The translations under genes were made by a program, and so were the position numbers. 64,000 nt of DNA from Paralichthys olivaceus. Its lineage: Eukaryota; Chordata; Actinopteri; Pleuronectiformes; Paralichthyidae. The stretch's first letter is position 1; every line of letters starts with the position of its first letter. The stretch lies in assembly GCF_024713975.1 (NCBI RefSeq), contig NC_091102.1, forward strand, positions 9,863,001-9,927,000, read 5' to 3'. The notes beneath the pieces were generated by a model, which was given only the letters and a program-made list of their open reading frames with translations, was not told the origin of the DNA and ran no database searches. Of the stretch, positions 1 to 10,549 are shown in pieces.

Positions 1-756
1 AGCAATAACCATATTTGTCAGGGACAGGATTACACAGTGCAGCTCATATTAACTGTATCAGGATCTGGTTAGGATCCGACACATAAAACCAGCATGTCTG
101 TCCAGTTTGGGTCAGGTTCAGGTGTTTCTGTGCGACTAGTGGTCAAGCAAAGTGAGACTTTCATTCTACGGGGAAATGCCTTTTTTACTGTGCACACAAC
201 GAAGAATCTTGAATCTTAATTTTGTGTCAAGTTCCGAGAACCCACAGGTGCTAATATTGAGGTGGTTAGGTTTCCAGTACCCAAACATGAACCAAGGCAG
301 ACCCTCCATCATGAAAGTATATAGTGAGAAAGGTCAGTCCGCAGATTTGCATGTACTTAAAATCTTGGAGGGGGGGGGGGGGGGGAGCAGTCATGGTAAC
401 TAGGTCTTAAGGGCCTGGCCCGGTACTGGCAGGCCATAAACCCTGAATCTGCAGAAGTTACAAAGTCCATATTCTCATGGTGAGAGTTGTACAGAGAGGA
501 CAATTATCAATAATCAATTCACGGGGACACCAGGCTCCTGACCATGTCTGAACACTACATTATAATGTTCAATATCAAAGGACGACTTTCTGAAAAATGC
601 AGATTACTGTGGTGTCTGAATTAAGAATCTAAAACTATCCTGTCAAAGAAGAAAGTTGGAAATGTGCATCTCAATACTATTAGATGACACTAAAATACAC
701 GCAAATAGCTCAAACACATTCAAATAAAATGAATTAAAAAGTATGTAATGTCGTAC
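1..756 (-). other. abcc4: Part of abcc4 intron 2
   Basis: This is intronic sequence downstream, in gene orientation, of abcc4 coding exon 2. The next abcc4 exon, expected to begin the first transmembrane domain, is not seen here and should lie beyond the left edge. The only clear structure is a run of 16 G at 370-385. Short open frames here show no family resemblance. Confidence 0.6.
370..385. repeat. Poly-G homopolymer (16 G)
   Basis: An uninterrupted G run within the abcc4 intron. Its length is likely to vary between individuals and to be error-prone in sequencing. Confidence 0.9.
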
Positions 757-1596
757 CACTGTAGTTCCTCCCCGAGTCGATGGGACGCATCCTCTGGTAG
801 AACTTTGTACATGTCATCTTCCTCCAATTTCTTCTTGTAGCCGATTCTGAACAAGGGATTCAACCAACTGGAGATAAAAAAAAAAACATAAAGTAGAGAA
901 AATAATTACTGAAATGACAGACATTCATGATGAATGATTAATGGATATACTGTATAAATAAAATATCAGAAACTTCAAAACTTTGTTACTAAATTAAATT
1001 CAGTTTGAGACAACAATGCAGCTGTGGAATCAGGTGAACAAGCTGCAACATTTAAGTACCATGAAATACTGACACAACATAAGATTTGTAAGGTTTTTAA
1101 GCATTTTGTAACTATGTGGAAGACAAAGTTATTAGAATAGTTTTACTGATAGTTAATCACTTTTTGGGTTGTCTCTACAGAAAAAGAAACAGCGCCCCTC
1201 ACACATCACTGCATGTTTTATTGTGCATGAGATGAATAAAGAAAAATGTTTGAATAAAGATCCTTTTTTCAGCTCTTGGTGCACTCCGTGACCACTGGGC
1301 ACATTTTTCTTGCTCTGCCATAAAACTGCTGGATTTAATCATCCCATAGTAGAGCCTGAGCTCTCTCCTCTCCAGTGTGGGTCATAATGTTTATTACGCA
1401 TGGACGGATGCTCCGCAGCTCCCCGCCACATCACACCGAGGGGACAGCCTCTCCACAGCCCGTCACACCGGAGAGGTATCTCCATTCATCTCATGTCAAA
1501 CACGGCTGCCACCCTTTCTTACCAGAAGAAAATCTTGGAGAGAAGATTAGCTGAGGCCGACGGATTATCCTTCGCCTCCTTCCGCGGAGGTTCCAT
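757..1596 (-). CDS. abcc4: ATP-binding cassette transporter C4 (MRP4), first two coding exons, partial
   Basis: ABCC4 is a plasma-membrane ABC exporter of cyclic nucleotides, prostanoids and drug conjugates. Coding exon 1 is 1523-1596. It starts [20 protein letters not shown], a short cytosolic leader like that of human ABCC4, and ends at a GTAAGA donor. Coding exon 2 is 757-867, with acceptor CTCCAG and donor GTACGA. It encodes [20 protein letters not shown] followed by [16 protein letters not shown], the near-invariant ABCC4 N-terminal segment before the first membrane domain. The exons join in phase 2 (FFC|WLNPLF, where human has FFW|WLNPLF). Both membrane domains and both nucleotide-binding domains lie outside the window, so the gene is partial at the window edge rather than broken. 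It is divergent from the claudin array. Confidence 0.93.
868..1522 (-). other. abcc4: abcc4 intron 1
   Basis: A 655-bp intron with good GT and AG boundaries on the minus strand. AT-rich and without recognisable repeats or exons. Confidence 0.75.
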
Positions 1597-1830
1597 GCGC
1601 AGCAGGAGTTCAAAAACAGCCTGAGGAGTTAGTGTTCAGGCTGTGTGGCAGCAGGGATATCGACTAAAGACTCAGAAAAGAAAACAGTGAGAGAAAAGCG
1701 TCTGTGAACTCCAACAGTCTGCCAGTATTTCACCTCTCAGGACTCAGGGATTATTCCTGCAGAAACACTCCGCTGTCAGGTGAGCGCGGCGCTGCGTAAT
1801 CCCGCCCAGCGACTCTGGATTGGCCGACAG
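1597..1830 (-). promoter_or_regulatory. abcc4: Probable abcc4 5' UTR and promoter
   Basis: The sequence immediately upstream of the abcc4 start is locally GC-rich. An ATTGG at 1819-1823 reads as CCAAT on the minus strand, about 220 bp upstream of the ATG, a usual place for an NF-Y site. No TATA box was recognised. The transcription start cannot be placed from sequence alone. Confidence 0.4.
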
Positions 1831-3869
1831 GAGTGTTCATCATTTCCCATCACATGGACTCCATCCCGTCTTTATCCAATCGAATTTAGTTTTCCCTTTT
1901 TTTGAGAAACACTGGTGTATTTGTTTGGGATTTGCACACAAACTAGAAGACCTTTGGATCTGTGGTGACAATTTAGTGGCCGTTCATGCAACATCTGAAA
2001 AACAGTTACCACCAATCTCATTAAACACATCTTCAAATATTAAACACATAAAAAGGAGAAGTATAGTAAACAACTATACTTTGCTTACATATCATTAATC
2101 AGATTACCTTAAAGTATAATACATTTGCAGTGGTTTAAAAAAACAAGTCAAAATTAATCCCATTCAAGAATTTTAATAAAGCACTTAAAAAATTACCTTA
2201 AAGTTGGACTCCTGAGTGAAAGAAGTTGAAAATTCTTATCATCCAGTTTGTGTTTCCTCAGTTTAAGTTTGAAAATTTAGCTCCATCTCCTCAGGCTTGC
2301 GAGAGCTGATGAGAACATTTAACAGTTGAACGCAACTTTGATTTTGGGCAGGTGAGGCCTCGAGGCCTAATCCGGACTCTTCTCCCCTCTGCAGTTTCCC
2401 TCCAAAATTCACTTCCTCATTTCATAAACACTTCATGTTTTGTATTCATCGAAATGCATCACAGTGAAGTTGTGTTTCATGTTAAATACACATGCCCCCT
2501 CTCCAACAGTGGTTGTTCTCTGTCTACATAAAAACCTTTAGTAGGGAAAGTAGGCTGTCGGCCTACTGAGTATTAAAGACCCTTCAAAACATGACCCTTA
2601 ATGATTCAGCGGTTCTTATTTCAACATGTAATCTGTGACTGTTGGAGAAACCTTTAAATAAACACACACATTTTTATGATGTTAAATCAACTTCAACCAC
2701 AGATCAACTTTTCATGTTGAATCAAATCTCTGCAGACACAAGACATTGCAATATAAAGCAGGGAGACAAAGAAAATGTCCCTTTCAGACAAGTCAAGAGT
2801 TCAGAGATGAACAACCAAACATGGGATGAACAACAACAAAAGCAAAAACCCACTTCAAATCATTCAGCATCTTAATTCAGGCTGAGTGAGGCCCAAACAA
2901 CACAGGCTGTGAACGTTTCAGTTCAGCTGTCCTCCATTAGAGAATCAAACAAATCCACAGAGGATGTCCGGTGAGGACAGTGAGGAGCTGAGAGTGTGCA
3001 GGACTGACCTCATATGTCTTCATATGTCTTCATATGTCTTCATACTCACACGAGAGAAGAGTCTGACGGAGACAAACCTGCAGGTGTCGTTAATGCAACA
3101 GATGATCCGTTGGACACCCTCCTCTCCAGAGGGGGGCGCTATCAAGAGATGTACTCTTCCGTATTTACAGTTAGAAAGGCGGGACCGGTCCAGAGCAGGG
3201 CACAATCTCATTGGCAGAACGGGGAGTGGGCGCGGTCACAGGTGTGGTTAGGTGTGAATCAAACTTTTTTTTGAAAAAAGAAAAACTCATAAACTTCTGA
3301 CAGTTTGATTCATCTTCACAAGACACAACTGACAGATTAACACTCAACTTATTGATTTGGTCAATGTAAATGAAATGAAAACAAATATTTACATTCATAT
3401 TCTTTAAAAAATCATCCAATCATATATTCAAACATAATGTACAACAATTGGATTAAATAATTCAACAATTTATGTATTAATATAATTAATTCTAAGATAA
3501 TACATAACTTTATATGCAACAGAATTTAGTATGGATATAACAATAAGTAATAGTAAGTATAAAGTAGTATAGGCTATAGTATATGTACTAAGGTTACTAT
3601 ATACTGTTCTAAGTACATATATACACAAAATATACCTATTAGTTATCAGAAGGAGATCATGTAGATCTGGTGAAGAAGATTAATATACTAGGTGAATTTA
3701 ATTATTTCTTTTAACTTTCCCTCAATCTGAAATGAATAAATACCTCAGTACAGACCTAATATTATATTTGTTGTCTGGATATATTCCAACAGTAATGCAA
3801 GGCCTCGTTTACTCAATCAGAGTCGTGTTGTTTCAGTTATGTTGTGTACTTGCTATGGCCTACATGTTC
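1831..3869. other. Intergenic, no gene seen
   Basis: Region between the divergent abcc4 and cldn10 promoters. The open frames are short, lack family resemblance and show no convincing exon structure. A 10-bp unit (CATATGTCTT) is repeated three times near 3011-3040. The stretch 3420-3720 is very AT-rich. Confidence 0.6.
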
Positions 3870-4410
3870 TATACTCACCAAGCACTTTATCAGAAACGCC
3901 TGTACACCAATTTATTTCTGCATTTACTCAACCAATCATGTGGCAGAAGTGTGATGAAGGAAATCATACAGATACAGGTCAGGAGCTGCAGTTAATGTTC
4001 ACATCAACCCTGAGAATGAGGGGGAAACAGGAGCTCAGTGACTTTGACCATGGCATGTTTGAGTATTTCTGAAACTGCTGATCTCCTGAGATTTTCACAC
4101 ACACAAGAGCAAGTCTGTCAAGTTACTCAACATCAGAGGAAGAATGGCTGGACTTGGTTCTAGATGACAGAAAGACTAACTCAGATAACCAGGTTTTTAC
4201 AGTGCTGGTGAGCAGGAAAGAATGACACATGGAAGCCTGAGGTGAACGAGTTACAGCGGCAATCAGGTTCAAGAACAGAAATCTGAGGCTGCTGCAGACA
4301 CAGGCTCACAAAACCTGTCCAGATGAAGACTGAAAAAACGTAGCCCAGTCTGATGAATCCAGATTTCTGCTGAGGCTGCTGATGATAGGATCAAAATCTA
4401 TCATTAGATA
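3870..4410 (+). mobile_element. Degraded Tc1/mariner-type transposon fragment
   Basis: The sequence resembles a DNA transposon family common in fish genomes. It begins with a 'CACCAAGCACTTTATCAG' type end followed by the left region (CAATCATGTGGCAG, GATACAGGTCAGGAGCT). Near 4315-4375 a transposase fragment reads KNVAQSDESRFLL, resembling the Tc1-type catalytic block VAWSDESRFLL. The frame is interrupted by stops and internal deletions, so the element is dead. Family assignment is from memory of related fish repeats. Confidence 0.7.
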
Positions 4411-5505
4411 TGACTGTCTGGATACTGTCGCGTATAATTCTACTCCAGTGCTGGAAGTAGGGGTGCTGAAGGGGCAGCAGCACCTCCTACAGTCGACAGA
4501 CTGGAACTGTGAGTAACATTTTTAGATTGAGTTTTTATGACAACTGAAGCCTGCCACAGATTATTTTATATGTGTGGAAAGGGAGGAAGAGATGAGGGGT
4601 ATTCAGCTGCAACATGACACTCCACCACCAGATGTCACTAAATTCTACACACTGAGCCTTTAATAGCCCTAAAGCCATTAAACTTTGCTGTCTGTTGTAG
4701 TTTAAAATGTTCTAATAAGTGGTAGAAAATGTTGTTGACCATTGAAGTTAATTCAGAAATCACAAATGCTGCACCGCTGCATTTAATAAGATGTTATTAT
4801 TTACACTTTTTCTCAGGAACCCCAGCTCTGACTGACTTCCTGTGTCCCTGCTCATTGCGTACATGAAATGTTTGGATAACATCTTTTGTCTCCCATCATT
4901 AACTCCATGTGGTCTGACTACCTGAAATATTCAGAGCATGAATGTTTTAATCTCAGTTGGTCAGTGGGCTGATTCATTATCGCTGCATTATAAGTGACCG
5001 ACTTTTTTTCCATGGAAACTAATACTCCGATGGCTGAGAATAGTGGACATGACGTAAAACAACATATATGTTCACGTATGACCTGGCAATCATTAGTCAT
5101 TTGTTGCCAGATATTTCATGCAGAAATAGATGAACTAGTAACTGGACTTTGTCACAACGCCCCTTGTTTTTAGGATTACTCATTACTCCTTTATTATTTT
5201 TGATGTTAATGTGATACCCAGTCTCCTTTTTCACACTAAAACACGGCCACACAAAAGAAGCCTTTCAAATACTTCTCACCAAAAAGTAATGACTAACCGC
5301 CAGCTCATGCTTCCTTTACTAAATCACTCTCAGAGACCTGTGTCTCTCCCTCACCGCTAGAGATGAGACAAGATATGTTGTCTGTAAATCATCTCACTGA
5401 AACACATGTCCACTGTGTAATTTCCCTGCCTGGGGTGATTTTATTTCCTCTCTTTTTTTTTCTTAAATCTACCAAAAGACCGTTATACACATTCTAACCC
5501 GCCAC
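4411..5505. other. Intergenic upstream of the cldn10a first exon
   Basis: No gene is recognised. Around 4600-4665 a short segment ending CTACACACTGAGCCTTTAA looks like the end of a non-autonomous element common in percomorph fish. The 100 bp before the cldn10a ATG should contain its promoter, but no TATA or CCAAT box was clear. The start codon context GCCACATGG is strong. Confidence 0.45.
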
Positions 5506-8500
5506 ATGGCAGGTTTGCAGATCCTGGCTTTTGTCAGCGGCCTTGCTGGGCTGGGGGCCACTATTGGTGCCACAGTGTCCAATGAATGGAGGGCCACCAG
5601 CCGGGCGTCCTCGGTCATCACAGCGACCTGGGTCCTTCAGGGTCTGTGGAACAACTGTGCTGGAAATGCCATTGGAGCGCTGCACTGCAGACCACACCAT
5701 ACTATCTTTAAGCTGGAGGGTAAGTTCAGAGTGTCATGACTGCCACACACACAAAATCTGTTCAGTCTTTCCTGAAAACATTCATTGTTAAATACCTTGA
5801 TGAGTAAATGGTGTTATGTGTCTAGTGTGTGAACATACAGATAAATGTATGGTAACATTGTGTATATTCAAGGAAGATGCTTTATGAGATATCCCGAAAG
5901 GTTTTCTTATAGTTTTCATTATCAAGCACTGAAAACTATTCACCACCAAAAAGACATGTATCACCTTGTTTCTTTATGATGTGTAAAGTTATTACTGCTG
6001 CCAATTCTTTCAAAACTCAAAATTTGAAGGGCAAATTCTGAGCATATTCTGATGTAGAAGACTTTTAAACATCTTTTTCCACAATACATATTACCACTTT
6101 AAATATGGATTTAATACATCATTTATAATGACTATTGAAGATTATTAGGGGATATATGTCTGTAAGGGATCTTATTGTTCTTACATGAATGTCTCTATTA
6201 TAGGATACTGTCTGACAGTGTATTGTCAGTAACAGACTTTGTCTTTGTCTTAAAAAAGGTAAATGGTAATGATATATTCTTTGAACTAACTTTGTCAAAG
6301 TCAACAGAAAAATGAAATTATCAAAGCATGTGGTAATATAATCTCTGTTCCAGATTAATGCTCTCATTTTGAATTTGTGTAAATGTGTAATCTTTTGTGG
6401 CAAATGTCCAACTGAGAGAGTCTGAGTCACAGAAGGTTCAGCAGAGGTCAAGTAAACAGGAAGTAAACAACTGTATTATCCATATTGGACTGTACTGTAT
6501 TGGTTAGCAAGAGACAAAGCATAGCTCAAAAATCAACAGCAAATTAATTTACAATGTTTTGTGAAAAGCCTTGTGAAATCGTTCTTTGTTTTTTTGCTCT
6601 GTCAGTGCATTATTTATACTTAATATTTATTTATTTTTTAATACATTTTTGTTCATGATTTTCCTTTTTACCAGTTCAGTTGATCAGTTCGATCATTTAC
6701 TTTTGATTTTTGTCATTTTGTTTTGTTTGGGGTTATGAGTGCATTAACCGTCTCATCAATGAATTGGGACACAAATCTAATTCATGGTTCATTGTATTTT
6801 ATGCTATTGAATTGTTTATTGTTGAGTTGTTTGACTCTCTCCACATGTATCTATTTCAGTGTGTGTATATGAGTTGCAGTCCTCCACAGTGCACACTGTA
6901 GTTTCTGTCATCATGCTACTGCCACCATCCGATAGAGCTGAGAATCACGGTGTCCATAATTATGCAGAAATAAATAAGTGTTGAATCAAATAATTAAATA
7001 TACTGTATACATAAATGAGAAATTTGATACATTAGTAATGAAAATAAATGTGAATAAATATACATTAATACATTTACAAATATGGATTATATTTTCTATA
7101 TATACCATTATCTATTAATGTATTTCTATATCCATTCATTCATTTATTCATATATATCTATATTTAGTTATTTCTGACCATGTTTTGAGTGTATGCATTC
7201 TGAATGCCTTGTTAATTGCTTTTGTCCTGTTTTAGTAGAATTTTTTGTACTTGACAGTTTAAAAAAAAAGTACTTTCCCATTATGGTCTTACAATCACAT
7301 ATTAATCAAATTGTTGTAATAGTACTGGACATGATGTCAACACAACAATACTTCTTTGTGTTGCTTTAGTCCCAATCATCTCTCTGTGTGTCACGTGTAC
7401 TGTGAGGGGGTGGACGTCATTGTAGACCATTGGCTACTTGTGGATGTTTCAGGCCAAACTCCTCCCTACAGAATTCAACTCTTCACAACACATTAACTAT
7501 CAATCGCAGCCTCTCCATTGAACTTGCTCGTTCGGAGCCGAGCCACATTTTCCACAAGCTCTACCAGCCAGGGAACCATTGATTATTCTAAGTCCAACAG
7601 CGACTGGAGCGGAGGCCTCGGTTGAGCTGAGAACTCTTCTCTGCGGTATGAGCAGCATGTTTCAGGAGATCGTGGCCTTCGTATTCAGCACCTCAGGGTG
7701 GGTGCTGGTGTCCTCCACCTTGCCAACAGACTACTGGAAGGTGTCTTCACTTGATGGAACAGTCATCACCACTGCTACCTACTGGTCCAATCTGTGGAAG
7801 ACCTGTGTCACCGATTCAACAGGAGTCTCCAACTGCAAAGACTTTGCCTCCTTGCTTGCACTGGATGGTCAGCTCTTTTTCATGTTTGTTAATCGCTTAC
7901 TTTTCCTCCATTTGACTGCACTCGTTTCTTTAAGTTTATAATGGTCTTGATCGATTGTGTTGACTTAAGCTTCTGTTTATTTCCAGCTGAAGAGCTCTTG
8001 GTAATATCTCATATTGTCATATTTCTTTCATTACAATTTTCTGTTGTATCAATCCCTGATTCTCTAAAATTTCCTTGAAAAAAATGAAGCTGAAGCTCCT
8101 TATAAATCCTAAAGTTGAATTCAAGTCCCAGAGGAATGGCTCATTTACTTCCAAATATGTCAATGTTTAGCCTCAGCTCTCTGAGCCTGAAAGATGTGAA
8201 GGAGATTTACTGGGAACCTGAGGCAGTTTACCACGGCTGAATAGTTTCAGCAGGTTAAACCGCCGAGGTAATATTTACCTCAACATCACATCTGAACGGG
8301 AAATTTAATACCAGGGCAGTCACCACACTAGCAGGAGTGCTTAAAGATAATTATGGTCACTCGTGACAAATTGTACGTCTTGCTTAATGTGTAAATCGTT
8401 CAGAAGGTCAATGACTCATTGACCTTGTTGTGTGCGGAAGTGAGAGACGCCAGGGAGCACAAGCACAGGGAGGGATTTAGACGGCACGTGCACTGAGCTC

Positions 8501-9311
8501 TGTTTCATTTTTGCAGGTTACATCCAGGCCTGCAGGGGACTGATGATTGCGGCCATCTGCCTGGGTTTCTTCGGTTCCATATTTGCCCTCGTTGGAATGA
8601 AATGCACCAAAATCGGAGGAACCGACAAAGTCAAGGCCAAGATCGCCTGCTTTGCTGGAGTTGATTTCATTCTTAGTGGTAATTATAGTGGACCTGTGGA
8701 ATTATTTGTGTTATAGCATTTTCTGTTGGTCTAATTTCACTTTTTCATATTTGTCTCAGGCCTCTGCTCGTTGTCGGCATGTTCCCTTTACGCCCATCGG
8801 ATAACATCAGAGTTTTTTGACCCAATGTATATTGCACAGAAGTAAGTGCCATGTATCTGTGTATCCATAATGTTTAAATATAACTCAACCAATTCAGTGA
8901 CATTACTTCATTTCTCTTTGTCTCTAGGTACGAACTGGGAGCGGCTCTCTTTATCGGCTGGGCAGGTTCAGTACTCTGTATCATTGGAGGAAGCATTTTC
9001 TGTTTCTCCATCACAGATTCCTTCACCAAAAGGTTTGTATGAGATATTACAGAGGATATGTGTTATAAATAACCTCCTGAGTATATGGTTTTTGTTCTGT
9101 CATATATTCTGTCTGATTTATGAAGATGAATCTGTGTTCACTCTCTCTCCACAGCCGTAGACAGGCAAACTATATCTACAAAGGTGCAGCCTCACACTCT
9201 CATATCTCATCGTACCCGAGAGGGCAGACAAACTCTGTAAACCAGAGGCTGCCTCCAGACTACAGCAGCTCCCCTGGGAGTCAGCACTTTGATAAGAATG
9301 CATATGTTTGA
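5506..9311 (+). CDS. cldn10: Claudin-10, isoform a (alternative first exon spliced to shared exons 2-5)
   Basis: Claudin-10a is a four-pass tight-junction protein that forms anion-favouring paracellular pores. The specific first exon is 5506-5719. It encodes the first membrane helix and most of extracellular loop 1, including the claudin signature W...GLW..C...C (TWVLQGLWNNC, then HC). It matches human CLDN10a exon 1 closely (ASSVITATWV, CAGNA, HCRPH). The basic residues Arg33 and Arg62, linked to anion selectivity in mammalian CLDN10a, are both present. The donor GTAAGT leaves phase 1, matching the shared exon 2 at 8517; the other shared exons are 8760-8841, 8928-9032 and 9155-9311. No second set of exons 2-5 lies between 5720 and 7647, so sharing is inferred. 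Predicted length 239 residues, ending in the PDZ ligand NAYV. Confidence 0.9.
5720..7647 (+). other. cldn10: Intron between the alternative first exons, including the cldn10b promoter
   Basis: No coding exon was found. The stretch 6590-7180 is very AT-rich. The segment 6965-7180 has weak inverted similarity between its ends (CAGAAATAAATAA and TTAGTTATTTCTGAC), possibly an old MITE. The promoter for the 10b transcript must lie in the last few hundred bases before 7648. Confidence 0.5.
7648..9311 (+). CDS. cldn10: Claudin-10, isoform b
   Basis: Claudin-10b forms cation-favouring paracellular pores in epithelial tight junctions. Exons: 7648-7867, 8517-8678, 8760-8841, 8928-9032 and 9155-9311, all with GT/AG boundaries and consistent phase, giving 241 residues (human form 228). 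The ATG was chosen because MSSMFQEIVAF aligns in length with human MASTASEIIAF; the frame is open further upstream but without family similarity. The first loop has W30, the signature YWSNLW...C53...C63, and acidic Asp36 and Asp56 plus Lys64, as in human CLDN10b. Exon 2 carries GYIQACRGLMIAA and MKCTKIGG, exon 3 SEFFDP, and exon 4 YELGAALFIGWAGS. The C-terminus FDKNAYV is a PDZ-binding tail for ZO proteins. Confidence 0.96.
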
Positions 9312-9569
9312 AGAATGTGAATATAAAACACAATTATTTGAAGCCACTGGTGAGTCATATATTGTCTACCAACAGCAACATTTGTGATATTCATCTATGA
9401 CTCACCAGGATACAAGTTTATTTTACATTTATGTTTCTTCCAGGTGTATGAGTTTAAAGGTATATGACATTTCACTTTGCTGGGAATTGATATTTTCTAT
9501 AAAGTTTCTGCATTTCTGTATTTAACAGTTCTACATATTGCTGTATATTAAATACATTTTAATTAATAT

Positions 9570-9805
9570 GGCACTTATTAGAGCACATACCTCTGCCAAG
9601 TCCCATGAATTGAATCAAGCTACACTGTATTTCACACACTCATAGATCTCTTGAATATGCACTTTTTCATAAAAGAATATATATTGTTTTCTAGGAAATT
9701 TGTGAAGAAAACAACCTGGATCCACCCCATTATCTTGATCTGTCCCAAAATATATAGAAATCCGTTCAGTAGTTTTCACACAATCCTACTAACACACAAA
9801 TGTGT
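9570..9805 (-). repeat. Dispersed repeat copy (fish interspersed element)
   Basis: Holds phrases typical of a widespread fish repeat: ACATACCTCTGCCAAG at the start and GAAATCCGTTCAGTAGTTTT near the end. A related copy in the opposite orientation lies at 43030-43300 (AACTGGACAGATTACCATGA). Degraded and non-coding. It sits in the 3' flank of cldn10. Confidence 0.55.
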
Positions 9806-10549
9806 CTCATACGGCAAACGATCCAAAGCACAGTTTTGTAAGACATTTCCTTTGTTGGTTGTACCTTGTAGCTGTAAATGACCTTTGTATCCAAAAATGT
9901 TTTTTGTATGATTTTATATTAAGTAAAGCTGAAGGTTGAAAAAAAGAGGGGGGGGCGGGCATCTTGCCATTGTTTCTATAAGAACAGAAATGTGCATGAG
10001 CAGTCTCACTTCCTTAACACAACAAATAAATAGAAATAAAACTGATTAAAATAAATACTGCAGTTTACTTTGTGTCTCACTTGTTTTGTCAACAGATGAT
10101 GTTTCACCTCCTTGTCACTGTTTACACTTTATACTGAGATGCTCCTTCAGAGTCTCTTTACTTGAATGTGTAAAGGTGGTAGAAGACAAAGATCAAACAT
10201 GTATAAGTGGGAGCAAGCCTTATTTTGACTATGAATGCATATTAAATGTGTTATTGCTACGTACCTCATTGTAAAAGGGACTTAAACCCGGAAAGTGATG
10301 TGAAATATCGAAAGGAGGTGGCACACTTCAGGGAGTTTACAGTAAACATCTCACACGCTGGTACAGCGCCCTCATCAACACTAACGGCACACTGTCATAC
10401 CCTCCACACCTCACTCTTACATCATCTTACATCTGCTGACCGCTGAGCAGGAGATTGCACTTATTGCACTTTCAGCACTACACTTATATGAAAAAGTGTA
10501 ATTACCCAGCTCAGCGGACGCTTCCTGCTTCGACTGAACGAATCCGGAC
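9806..10549. other. Spacer between cldn10 and the next claudin gene
   Basis: Contains the cldn10 3' flank and the promoter of the claudin gene at 10550. TTGTTGGTTGTACCTTGTAGCTG near 9853 resembles TTGTTGGTTGTATCTTTAACTG near 14321, downstream of the claudin relic. This suggests that the duplicated block also included the 3' flank. No exon seen. Confidence 0.5.

Noticed and set aside
2642-3419. Cluster of short open frames in the abcc4-cldn10 interval
   Set aside because: Overlapping frames on both strands, no recognisable protein, and no splice structure.
7579-7647. Upstream ATG (MIILSPTATG...) for cldn10b
   Set aside because: It adds 23 residues without claudin similarity before the first membrane helix. 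The ATG at 7648 aligns with the mammalian start.
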